From Methanomassiliicoccus sp. (GTDB lineage Archaea > Thermoplasmatota > Thermoplasmata > Methanomassiliicoccales > UBA472): DNA of 36,067 nt. The translations under genes and the position numbers were made by a program. Where the stretch lies: NCBI GenBank assembly GCA_004525545.1, contig SPCU01000004.1, forward strand, positions 1 to 36,067, written 5' to 3'. Below are positions 1 through 9,179 of this stretch, one piece after another (the first letter of the stretch is position 1; each line of letters starts with the position of its first letter). The notes below the pieces were generated by a model. It had not been told where the DNA came from. It ran no database searches and saw only the letters and a program-made list of their open reading frames with translations.

Positions 1-2332
1 AGTATCTACAGTCATAGAATGCGGTGGCTCCGATGACGGTGACGCTGCCGGGGATGGTCACGGAGGTCAATGAATGGCTGAAGGCGAACGCTCCATATCC
101 GATAGTCGTGACGCTGCCGGGGATGGTGAACGCCCCGCCCCTGGTGCATGGATATTGAATCAGAGTGGTGATTTCTTTATCGTAGAGCACGCCATCGATG
201 CTGGCGTAGTTGGGGTTCTCTGGAACGACATTGATCGCGGTTATGGATGAACTGTCGAACCACGACCCAAAGGCGAATGCCGATTCCCCGATGGTTGTGA
301 CGGTGCTGGGGATGGTCACGGAAATGATGTTGGTGTTATCCTCGAAGGCGCGGTCACCAATGGCGACCACGGGACATCCTCCCAGAATTGAGGGGATGGT
401 TACATCACCTCCATCACCGGTGTAGCCAGTGATGGTAGCATCTCCGTCAGTGACGGTGTAGGTATAGTCCTCAGGAATGTAAGCCCCCATGATGAGGCCG
501 TTGAACGATCCACCGGGAGCGGGGAAGTTGGATGCGTAGTAGGCGTGGCCTTGCAGCCCCCCGTTTGCATCAAGGATCCAATAGGGACCTACGGAAGTGG
601 GTTGTTCTAGCCCGAGGAACGTCATGGAGGTGAGAGAGGAGCACCAGTAGAACGCGGCTTCCCCTATGGTGGTGACGGTGCTGGGGATGGTCACGGAGGT
701 GAGGGAGGAGCACTCTGCGAACGCCATGTCTCCGATAGTGATGACACCTTCAGAGATGGTAACGGAGGTGAGGGAGGGGCAGTAGTAGAACGCGGAGTAT
801 CCGATGTTGATGACGCCCTCAGAGATGGTAACGGAGGTGAGGGAGGGGCAGTAGAAGAACGCATAGTCTCCGATGGTGGTGACACCCTCAGAGATGGTAA
901 CGGAGATGAGGGAGAGGCAGTAGGCGAACGCATAGTCTCCGATGGTGGTGACGCTGCTGGGGATGGTCACGGAGGTGAGAGAGGAGCACCAGTAGAACGC
1001 GGAGTATCCGATGTTGATGACGCTCTCAGAGATGGTAACGGAGGTGAGGGAAGAGCAGTCATAGAACGCGAAGTCTCCGATGATTGTGACACCTTCGGGT
1101 ATTGTAACGGAGGTGATGATGTGGTTGCTCTCGAACGCGGCGTAGCCTATGGCGATGACCGGGAAGCCTCCCAGGGTGGGGGAGATCTTGGCCGCTCCGC
1201 CCGGGCCAATGTAGCCGGTGATGGTGGCCTTGCCATCGGTCACGGTGTAGGTGTACTCAGGGATGTACTCGCCCATGATGAGCCCGCAGAAGCTTCCTCC
1301 CAGCAAGGGGAAGTTGGAGGAGTAGTAAGCGTGGCCGCGGATGGTCGAAGGTGTGTCAAGGATCCAGGAGGAGCCTACGGAAGACGGTCTGGTGAGTCCA
1401 TGGAAGTTTATCGAGGTGAGCGAGGTGCAGTAGTAGAACGCCTCGCTGCCGATGGAAGTTACGCCGCTGCCGATTGTGATCGATGACAGGGCGGACCTTG
1501 AGAACGCATGGTCGCCTATGTTGGCGACGCCATCAGGGATGGTGATGGAGGCTAGGGATGTGCACCGGTAGAATGCATAGCTGCCAATGGTGGTGACGTT
1601 GTCACCGATGGTGACGGAGTTCAGGTTGTAACAGGACATGAACGCGTAGCTGCCGATGGAGGTGACCCCGTTGCCGATGATGACGGAGGTGAGGGATTGG
1701 CATTCGTCGAAAGCGAAACTGCCGATGTTGATTACATTGTCACTTATGGTGACGGAGCTCAGGGCGGAAAATGCGAAGGCGCCATCTCCAATGGAGGTGA
1801 CGCTTTCGGGTACAACGAAATGCCCGAACCCTCCAGAATAATGGGTCAATATGGCTAGGTCCTTGCTGTAAATAACTCCGTCCGCACTAGCGTAGCTCGG
1901 ATTGTCTGGATCCATATTGACAGCGGTCAGGGCGGAACACCCAGCGAACGCGTAGGATTCGATGGAGGTGACACTGCTGGGGATTGTGATGGAAGTGAGG
2001 GATGTGCAATATACGAAGGCGGAATTTCCTATCGTGGTGATCCCGCTGCCGATGATGACGGAGGTCAGGGAGGTGCCGTAACCGAAAGAAAATGCATCAA
2101 TGGCCACGACCGAATATCCACCTAGAGTTGCGGGGATGGTGACCGCTCCACCCGGCCCGGTATAGCCCGTAATTGTTGCTTGTCCGTCTGCCACGGAGTA
2201 TTCGAAATCACCTTCGGTTGCCGCGGACAGGTCGCCCGGCACCATTGTGGTCAATGCTATCAGCACGAACAAAACTATTATACCTAATAATCCAAAACGA
2301 ACAAATGGACTAACTCTGACTGATCCATGCAT
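1..2332 (-). CDS. BspA-like leucine-rich repeat (LRR_5) surface protein, C-terminus truncated by window edge
   Basis: Manual minus-strand translation from ATG at 2332: MHGSVRVSPFVRFGLLGIIVLFVLIALTTMVPGDLSAATEG (signal peptide-like), then many repeats of the type TSVTIGDNVTTIGSYAFYRCTSL. Frame checked near 2332-1600, near 960 and at the left edge (..AFYDC..). Absent from the ORF track because no stop lies inside the window. Confidence 0.88.
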   Translation of the reverse strand, partial: MHGSVRVSPFVRFGLLGIIVLFVLIALTTMVPGDLSAATEGDFEYSVADGQATITGYTGPGGAVTIPATLGGYSVVAIDAFSFGYGTSLTSVIIGSGITTIGNSAFVYCTSLTSITIPSSVTSIESYAFAGCSALTAVNMDPDNPSYASADGVIYSKDLAILTHYSGGFGHFVVPESVTSIGDGAFAFSALSSVTISDNVINIGSFAFDECQSLTSVIIGNGVTSIGSYAFMSCYNLNSVTIGDNVTTIGSYAFYRCTSLASITIPDGVANIGDHAFSRSALSSITIGSGVTSIGSEAFYYCTSLTSINFHGLTRPSSVGSSWILDTPSTIRGHAYYSSNFPLLGGSFCGLIMGEYIPEYTYTVTDGKATITGYIGPGGAAKISPTLGGFPVIAIGYAAFESNHIITSVTIPEGVTIIGDFAFYDCSSLTSVTISESVINIGYSAFYWCSSLTSVTIPSSVTTIGDYAFAYCLSLISVTISEGVTTIGDYAFFYCPSLTSVTISEGVINIGYSAFYYCPSLTSVTISEGVITIGDMAFAECSSLTSVTIPSTVTTIGEAAFYWCSSLTSMTFLGLEQPTSVGPYWILDANGGLQGHAYYASNFPAPGGSFNGLIMGAYIPEDYTYTVTDGDATITGYTGDGGDVTIPSILGGCPVVAIGDRAFEDNTNIISVTIPSTVTTIGESAFAFGSWFDSSSITAINVVPENPNYASIDGVLYDKEITTLIQYPCTRGGAFTIPGSVTTIGYGAFAFSHSLTSVTIPGSVTVIGATAFYDCRY

Positions 2333-2582
2333 ATCGCGCCCCCCCCTGTGAATGATGATCCGCTCTCTTTTTACGACTTAGGCGGACTACGGACTTTTTT
2401 GCCCGTGAATATATTTCTACACCCTTATTCCGAATATATAGATTGTCATAATTTAGAGCGAAATTTGGAAATCATGTACGCGATTTTGATTATAATATAA
2501 TTAATAAATAATATAATGGCTGGCGGATCAGCTTTAAATATAGATTCATTTAGCACGTTGGATGACCGATCCATGGGCCTCC

Positions 2583-3368
2583 TCAACGTATCTTCCGACG
2601 GAACACCAGTATGCTGGCGGTCAGACTGATGGCTGCGATGATGCTTATCGCGATTAACGCGTTGCCTATCTTATCCCAAACGAAACCTTCGATTATCAGG
2701 CTCTGGAAGGCCTGCGCTACATAGGTGAAGGGATTGACCTTCGCCACCTCCTGCACCCATGCTGGAAGAAGTCCCAGGGGCATCACTGCCGCGGACAGGA
2801 ATAGCAGGGGGAAGGTAGTGAGGAGCCCGACCGACAACGTGGTCTGATCACTCTTGGTGGTCAGCCCTACGAACAAGGAAATGCCTGACCAAGCCATCCC
2901 AAAGGCCGCTGACAGGATCAGGATCATGAATACCCCAAAGAGCCCCGAAGCGATCTCCACCCCTATCGCCACTCCGATGAGCAATATGATCACAACTTGA
3001 ACCACGATGGTGATGGCGTCACTGAACAACTTGCCGAAAAGGATAGCTGATTTGTTTATTGGCGCCACCCTCATCTTGTCCATGAACCCGCTCTCCAGGT
3101 CGTTCACGAGACCTAGCCCGGCGGCGAGGGCCGAGGATGTTATTGTTTGGATGACGACCGCGGCGGTGAAGAAGGTAACATAGCTGGCTGTGCCAGTTAG
3201 TTGTTTGAAATTCGGGATGTCCCCGATGGCTGAGAAAGCTTGTGTGAATAGAAGGAACCACACTAGCGGTTGTATCAGCGAGAAGAAGATGAATATCGGT
3301 TGACGGACCAACTTGGTGTTCCATCGACGGAAGATCGCCGCGGTCTCCGATACCCATTCCATCATCAT
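2583..3368 (-). CDS. ABC-2 type transporter permease (DrrB-like)
   Basis: 261 aa polytopic membrane protein with ABC-2 motifs (FFSLIQPLVWFLLFTQAF, DLESGFMDKMRVAPI); overlaps the upstream ATPase by 4 bp. Confidence 0.9.
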   Translation of the reverse strand: MMMEWVSETAAIFRRWNTKLVRQPIFIFFSLIQPLVWFLLFTQAFSAIGDIPNFKQLTGTASYVTFFTAAVVIQTITSSALAAGLGLVNDLESGFMDKMRVAPINKSAILFGKLFSDAITIVVQVVIILLIGVAIGVEIASGLFGVFMILILSAAFGMAWSGISLFVGLTTKSDQTTLSVGLLTTFPLLFLSAAVMPLGLLPAWVQEVAKVNPFTYVAQAFQSLIIEGFVWDKIGNALIAISIIAAISLTASILVFRRKIR

Positions 3369-4390
3369 GGCCTCTTCCCCCTTTTCCCCCAGCCGCGTCC
3401 CTTGACCGCCCCTTTTCTTTCGACCACGTTAAGGGCCCTCCCTGTCAGCTTGAGGAAGACCTCGTCGAGGGTCGGTCCAGATAAGGTAAGTTGGTCTATC
3501 TGTACGCCTATGCCGTCCAATAACCTGACCAATTGTGGTATTATGGCCGATCCGTTATGGGCCATGACCGTCAGTCCTTTATCCCCGCTGATCCCGACCG
3601 AGCACAGGCCGACCTCCTTCACCCCCTCCATCTTGGCGATTACGGTGGAGGCCGTCTCGCAGGCCTCCGGGTCATCGGACCTGACGCTTAAGGTGATGAT
3701 ATCCGCTCCGATCCTGGCCTTAAGTTCCAGAGGGGTCCCTTCGGCCACGATCTTCCCTTGGTCCACGATGCACAAGCGATCGGACAGACGATCGGCCTCT
3801 TCCATGTATTGGGTGGTCAGGAATATGGTCATGCCCTGGCGATTAAGCTCGGCGATATATTCCCAGATGTCCTGACGGCTCTGGGGGTCCAAGCCGGTGG
3901 TCGGCTCGTCCAGGATCAGGACCTTGGGGTCGGATACAAGTGAGGACGCTAGATCCAATCGCTTTCGCATACCGCCGGAGAACGTCTTCAACCTTCTATC
4001 GGCCGCCTCCTGAAGCTTCACCGTTTCCAGAAGTTGTTCCACCCTCTGAATGGCCTTTTCTTTGGGGATGTGATGGAAGCTGCATTGCAGTAAAAGGTTC
4101 TCCCGAGCGGTGAGGTCGTCGTCAACCCCTACTTCCTGGGAAGAATAACCGATGATGCGCCTCACCGCGGCCTGGTCCTTGTCTATGTCTAGGCCATCGA
4201 TAGTAGCTCGCCCGGATGTTTTTTCGAGCAATGTTGTGAGGATCTTGATCGTGGTGCTCTTTCCAGCACCGTTGGGACCGAGGAACCCGAACACCTCCCC
4301 CCTGTGCACGCTGAAGGAGATCCCATCGACCGCCAGTATGTCCTTGTTATAGATCTTGCGCAGGTCCTCGACAACGATGATATCCTCCAC
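3365..4390 (-). CDS. ABC transporter ATP-binding protein (DrrA-like)
   Basis: Walker A GPNGAGKSTT, signature FSGGMRKRLDLA, Walker B VLILDEPTTGLD. Confidence 0.95.
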   Translation of the reverse strand: MEDIIVVEDLRKIYNKDILAVDGISFSVHRGEVFGFLGPNGAGKSTTIKILTTLLEKTSGRATIDGLDIDKDQAAVRRIIGYSSQEVGVDDDLTARENLLLQCSFHHIPKEKAIQRVEQLLETVKLQEAADRRLKTFSGGMRKRLDLASSLVSDPKVLILDEPTTGLDPQSRQDIWEYIAELNRQGMTIFLTTQYMEEADRLSDRLCIVDQGKIVAEGTPLELKARIGADIITLSVRSDDPEACETASTVIAKMEGVKEVGLCSVGISGDKGLTVMAHNGSAIIPQLVRLLDGIGVQIDQLTLSGPTLDEVFLKLTGRALNVVERKGAVKGRGWGKRGKRP

Positions 4391-4530
4391 TTTATTTCCC
4401 CCCCAGAGCCCGCGGGTTATAGTAAATCAATCTGACTACCAGACTATATTTCGATTTCGGTGATGATTTCAGAGTAGATAGCGGGGAACCAAGATGCCGT
4501 GGACCAGGCCGCTTCAACGCCTCAACGCTT

Positions 4531-4683
4531 TTATCGACCTTTCTTCGCAATTTCCGATTCCTTTACCGCCATCTCGACCACGCGGTTGATAAAGAAGTCC
4601 ACCACGGTCCCGCTGCTTATTATCGCTCGGTGACCGCCCCCTTCATTTGACGGGATCAACGAGTCACCGTGGTCGCAGACCAT
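4531..4683 (-). CDS. possible small protein or gene remnant downstream of TerC
   Basis: MVCDHGDSLIPSNEGGGHRAIISSGTVVDFFINRVVEMAVKESEIAKKGR has protein-like composition; no clear SD; internal to the listed 72 aa ORF. Confidence 0.25.
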   Translation of the reverse strand: MVCDHGDSLIPSNEGGGHRAIISSGTVVDFFINRVVEMAVKESEIAKKGR

Positions 4684-4697
4684 AGCGGCGTATCGGT

Positions 4698-5720
4698 TCA
4701 CTTGTCCCCTGGGCCTTCGTTTTCCTGAAGGCTCGTCAGGGCGGGGCATGACTCAGTCTGGACCTCGGCCACCACCGGGCAGACCCCGGTGCGCCTGGTC
4801 ACGATGACCGAGGCGATCATGGAGATGCCCAGTATCAGCACGATGATCGCCAAAGACGCAAGTACTGGCAGGTGAACGTAGTGGGCCACCAGCATCTTGA
4901 CCCCCACGAAGGTGAGGATCGCGGCCAGACCGTACTTGAGGTAGCAGAACAGGTTCATGACGTGCGAGAGCGAGAAGTATAACGACCTGAGACCGAGAAT
5001 GGCGAACGCATGGGAGCTGAACACGATGAACGTGCTGGTGGTGATGCCTAGAATGGCGGGAATCGAATCGACAGCGAAAACGATGTCGGTGGTCTCCACT
5101 ACCAGCAGGGTAATGAACATCGGTGTGGCCCAGAGGATGACCTTTCCCTTTCCGTTCGGCTTGCGGACGAAGAACTTGTCGCCTTCGTAATCCTTGGTGA
5201 CCGGAAGGAACCTGCGGAAGAACCGGACCATGACGTTGTGCTCGGGCTCCACTTTCTCCTTCTCTTTCTTAATGGCCATCCTAAGCCCGGTGATGACCAG
5301 GAAGGCCCCGAAGATATAGAGGATCCATTCGAACGATTCTACCAATGATACTCCGACCAATATGAAGGCCAGCCTGAACCCCAAAGCACCCAGGATGCCC
5401 CAGAACAGCACCTTATGCTGATCCTTCGCTGGAACGCAGAAGGAGCCGAATATCAGGATGATGATGAATAGATTGTCGACACTGAGCATGAGCTCCATGA
5501 GGTAACCGGTAGTGAACTCAAGGCCAGCTTGCGAACCTATTGAGAGATAGATGCCGATATTGAACACGATAGCGGCGCCGATGAAGAAGGCGACCTGTAT
5601 CAATGCCTCCTTGGGTTTGATGACGTGTGCCTTGCGGTTGAACACCCCCAGGTCTAAAATTAAAAGGCTCGTGATACTGATGATGAATATTATCCATGCC
5701 GTGCCGGTCACTGCTGTCAA
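4698..5720 (-). CDS. TerC/Alx family integral membrane protein
   Basis: TerC hallmarks: ELMLSVDNLFIIILIF, VVETTDIVFAVDSIPAI, FAILGLRSLYF. Confidence 0.93.
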   Translation of the reverse strand: MTAVTGTAWIIFIISITSLLILDLGVFNRKAHVIKPKEALIQVAFFIGAAIVFNIGIYLSIGSQAGLEFTTGYLMELMLSVDNLFIIILIFGSFCVPAKDQHKVLFWGILGALGFRLAFILVGVSLVESFEWILYIFGAFLVITGLRMAIKKEKEKVEPEHNVMVRFFRRFLPVTKDYEGDKFFVRKPNGKGKVILWATPMFITLLVVETTDIVFAVDSIPAILGITTSTFIVFSSHAFAILGLRSLYFSLSHVMNLFCYLKYGLAAILTFVGVKMLVAHYVHLPVLASLAIIVLILGISMIASVIVTRRTGVCPVVAEVQTESCPALTSLQENEGPGDK

Positions 5721-5929
5721 GGGCTTTGTCCATCCTGAGTAGGTTTTAGGCGCCCTACTCCCCGTTGATATATATTTTTATTTGAAAAGAACAGAAAACA
5801 GTATGAGGAGTTTTGGGTGTTCTGACGCTCAAGCACAAAGACTTCGCAGGATCTCTATGTTAAGACTCATGATAAGGCGGGCTCGGGGATCGAGAGGGCG
5901 ATGCGGATAAGTTTGATCGGGAGGAACGA

Positions 5930-6082
5930 ATGAAGTTCAATACATCCCGGAGGCTCGATCTGCAAGAACTGAAAAGAAATTCGAGATATCTAGATATAAT
6001 TGAATTAAATCCCGGCGGGAGCACTGTTCCATCCTGCAAAACAACAGATTATGGACCCTCATTGCGAATTATTAGACGGTAA
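5930..6082 (+). CDS. candidate 50-aa small protein
   Basis: ATG preceded by GGGAGGAACGA (SD); MKFNTSRRLDLQELKRNSRYLDIIELNPGGSTVPSCKTTDYGPSLRIIRR, TAA. Below the size cutoff of the ORF track. Confidence 0.3.
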   Translation: MKFNTSRRLDLQELKRNSRYLDIIELNPGGSTVPSCKTTDYGPSLRIIRR

Positions 6083-6201
6083 CGACTTTTTATTATTTTT
6101 GGTGAAATTTAACATTTGAATTTTTATAAATAAATTATATTTATCCTCAATTGTATTATATTCTGTTGGTGACATTAATAGGCTGGTAAGAGGAGGAACG
6201 A

Positions 6202-7170
6202 ATGAGAATGGACGCCAGGATTATGGTCACGGGAGGAACGGGGCAGATCGGTTCTGAGCTTACCTTGGAGCTGAGGAAGCGTTACGGGAACGAGAACGTC
6301 CTGGCATTGGGGCACAGTCGGAAACCGACCGGTGATCTGCTAGAGAACGGCCCCTTTGAAAAGGCGGACATCAGGGACCGGGAGAGACTAGAGACGCTGA
6401 TCGAGGAGTACGAAATTGACACCGTGTACCATTTGGCGGCGGTACTATCGGGAGTTGGCGAAAAAGACCCTCAGTTCGCCTGGAACCTCAACGTGAACGG
6501 GATTATCAATGTACTCGAGATAGCACGCAAGCGCAACATCAAGGTCTTCTGGCCCAGTTCCATCGCCGTCTTCGGCAACAACTGCCCGCAGGACAATACC
6601 CCTCAGGATACAGCGCTCCAACCCACCACCATGTATGGTGTCACCAAGGTAGCTGGTGAACTGCTATGCGATTATTACCACCGCAAGTATGGCGTCGATG
6701 TACGTAGCGTTCGTTACCCCGGCATCGTCAGCGCGGAGACCATGCCCGGCGGAGGCACCACCGATTACGCGATCGCCATCTTCTATGGGGCGGTACGCAA
6801 TAACCATTACACGTGTTTTGTACGTGAGGACACCGTGCTACCGATGATGTACATGCCCGATTGCATCAACGCTGCCATCGACATCATGAAAGCTCCGGCG
6901 GAAAGCATCAACACTCGCCTGGGCTACAATCTCAACGGTACCAGCTTCTCCGCCGGGGACCTAGCAAAATTAGTTGCCGAACGAAGTCCCGGTTTCAGGA
7001 TCGAATATAAACCGGACTACCGTCAGGCCATCGCTGACTCTTGGCCTAACTCCATGGACGATTCGCTCGCCTCCAAGGACTGGGGCTGGAAGGTGGAATG
7101 GGGGTTGGACCGCATGGCCGACGACATGTTCGCCCGGCTACGCAAACGCAAGGCCGACGGCCATCTTTAA
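6202..7170 (+). CDS. NAD-dependent epimerase/dehydratase family protein, probable SDR-type L-threonine 3-dehydrogenase
   Basis: GGTGQIGSEL Rossmann motif, YGVTK catalytic motif, SAETMPGGGTTDYAIAIFY; upstream of 2-amino-3-ketobutyrate CoA ligase; GAGGAGGAACGA SD. Confidence 0.87.
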   Translation: MRMDARIMVTGGTGQIGSELTLELRKRYGNENVLALGHSRKPTGDLLENGPFEKADIRDRERLETLIEEYEIDTVYHLAAVLSGVGEKDPQFAWNLNVNGIINVLEIARKRNIKVFWPSSIAVFGNNCPQDNTPQDTALQPTTMYGVTKVAGELLCDYYHRKYGVDVRSVRYPGIVSAETMPGGGTTDYAIAIFYGAVRNNHYTCFVREDTVLPMMYMPDCINAAIDIMKAPAESINTRLGYNLNGTSFSAGDLAKLVAERSPGFRIEYKPDYRQAIADSWPNSMDDSLASKDWGWKVEWGLDRMADDMFARLRKRKADGHL

Positions 7171-7229
7171 ACCGGTCGGTGCAAAGATTAAATGGCCATT
7201 GAATCGCTCCATCACTTGGAGATGTTTAC

Positions 7230-8423
7230 ATGAGAGATCCGAATTCGTTCCTCAAACAGGAGTATCAGGACCTGGTCGACCAAGCCTTGGACTGGAGGAT
7301 CGCTAAGCTGCAGGGGGCTAGCACCCCCTGGTGTAATGTGGACGGAAAGAGGGTGCTCATGTTCTGCTCCAATAACTACCTCGGCCTGAGCAACCACCCA
7401 CACATGAAGGAACTGGCCAAACAGGCCGTGGACTCCCATGGCGTCGGCTCCGGTTCCGTGCGCCCGATAGCGGGCACCATGGACATACACCTGGAACTGG
7501 AGGAGAGATTGGCCAAGTTCAAGGGGGCGCCGGCCTCGCTCGTGTACCAGACCGGCTTCGCCGCCAACGCCGGACTTATACCACAATTGGTTGGAAAGGG
7601 TGACCTTATCATCTCCGACGAATTGAATCACGGCAGTATCATCGACGGCGTACGCTTATCGACCGCCGAGAGAACCATATACAGACATTGCGACGTCGCC
7701 GATCTGGCATTGAAACTTGAGGAAGCGGAGATGAAGCAACCTAGCTACCGCCGTATTCTCATAATCACCGATGGCGTGTTCTCCATGGACGGAGACATGG
7801 CCCCGCTGGACCAGATAGCCAAGCTTGCCAAGGAGCACGGTGCCATGCTCTATGTGGACGATGCCCATGGCGAAGGTGTGCTGGGGGAAGGAGGACGCGG
7901 GATCGTCTCCCATTTTGACCTGGACCACAACAGTGTACAGGTGGAGATGGGGACGTTCTCGAAAGCGTTCGGCGTCGTTGGCGGCCACATCTCCGGCTCA
8001 ATTGACCTCAAGAACTTCGCCCTGAACAGATCCCGCACCTGGCTTTTGAGCGGCTCGCACCCTCCGGCGGTGGCCGCCGCCTGCATAGGGGCGATAGACG
8101 TCCTGGAGAAGGAACCGCAGCATGTGCGCAATCTCTGGGAGCGTACCAAGTATTTCCGGAAGGCGATGCAGGACCTGGGCTTCGACACCGGGAGGTCCGT
8201 TACGCCGATCATCCCGATCATGGTCGGCGACAGCACCAAGGCAAAAAAGCTGAGCGAACGGCTTTACCAGGAGAGCATCTTCGCCTTGCCTATCGTATTT
8301 CCCATGGTGTCGAAGGATAAGGCGCGCATTCGCACCATCATGAACGCTGCGCTCAGAGAGCAGGACCTTGACTTCGCCATCGGCAAGTTCGAGAAGATCG
8401 GAAAGGAACTGCACATCATTTGA
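7230..8423 (+). CDS. kbl: glycine C-acetyltransferase (2-amino-3-ketobutyrate CoA ligase)
   Basis: MFCSNNYLGLSNHP, DELNHGSIIDGVRLS, YVDDAHGEGVLGEGGRG, TFSKAFGVVGGH: alpha-oxoamine synthase family; adjacent to TDH-like SDR. Confidence 0.9.
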   Translation: MRDPNSFLKQEYQDLVDQALDWRIAKLQGASTPWCNVDGKRVLMFCSNNYLGLSNHPHMKELAKQAVDSHGVGSGSVRPIAGTMDIHLELEERLAKFKGAPASLVYQTGFAANAGLIPQLVGKGDLIISDELNHGSIIDGVRLSTAERTIYRHCDVADLALKLEEAEMKQPSYRRILIITDGVFSMDGDMAPLDQIAKLAKEHGAMLYVDDAHGEGVLGEGGRGIVSHFDLDHNSVQVEMGTFSKAFGVVGGHISGSIDLKNFALNRSRTWLLSGSHPPAVAAACIGAIDVLEKEPQHVRNLWERTKYFRKAMQDLGFDTGRSVTPIIPIMVGDSTKAKKLSERLYQESIFALPIVFPMVSKDKARIRTIMNAALREQDLDFAIGKFEKIGKELHII

Positions 8424-8852
8424 ACGTTATCGCGGAAGAATACGGTGGTCGAAAAGGTGTGCGGTCTTACCTTAATCCAATATATTATTTTACTTGTCCT
8501 TTGAACGTCGATCGTTCGTCAAATGAAGGCGTTGCCGCATGGCTTAAAACATCGCTATTTTCCATCGATCTTGTGTCTATTTTTATAAGGTATATGCTTA
8601 TATAATGGACGAAAAACAAACAAATGCACTAGTGTTTTGATATTTACTCAATATGTGTCTAATAAATTCCTTTAAAAACAACAAGTATCTACCTTGCCCA
8701 CTTTAGGCAGCAGGACAGGCCGCAGAAACACGTTGAGAGATGCGGTGAACCTGGCCATCTGGTAGCTTGACAGCATATCGACCCCGGAGACCGACCCATC
8801 AATTGCAACGTGTCCCGCCGTTCGTGACCTGTTCGTCAAGGAGAGAAGCATT

Positions 8853-9146
8853 ATGGAAGCCAATATCAACGGCCGCGGCATCGCCCCCGGTCATTTCAAC
8901 GCCAAGGTAGAAGCAATTCATGGTCTAGCTAAGGTGCTGGACTCGCTTTGGATTCCAGACCTAAGAGTGGTCGCCGGCACCGTCCTGCTGTTCGGCCTGG
9001 GCAGCTTTCTGGGCCGTCAAATGGGGGATGGTAACATCCGTACCGGATAGGTGATGATCGGCATGGGGATGCTAATGCTGTTCGTGATCATCGTCCTGGG
9101 TGGATTAAAATGCCTATGTGATCTGGATCACCCGATGATGCTATGA
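8853..9146 (+). CDS. small two-TM membrane protein ORF with in-frame TAG at 9048-9050 (candidate readthrough); conventional ORF ends at 9050
   Basis: SD AAGGAGAG upstream of ATG; MEANINGRGIAPGHFNAKVEAIHGLAKVLDSLWIPDLRVVAGTVLLFGLGSFLGRQMGDGNIRTG-[TAG]-VMIGMGMLMLFVIIVLGGLKCLCDLDHPMML-TGA. Confidence 0.4.
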
Positions 9147-9179
9147 CAAGTTATTTGACATCACAAGCGCAAGTACAGT

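Noticed and set aside
690-1040. Regularly spaced repeats that could suggest a CRISPR-like array
   Set aside because: The 69-bp periodicity is in frame and encodes LRR_5 units of the BspA-like protein; there are no unique spacers.
8672-8881. 69-aa minus ORF (..VSGVDMLSSYQMARFTASLNVFLRPVLLPKVGKVDTCCF)
   Set aside because: Partly protein-like, possibly a remnant. It has no evident SD, its start is antisense to the better-supported small membrane ORF, and no family was recognised.
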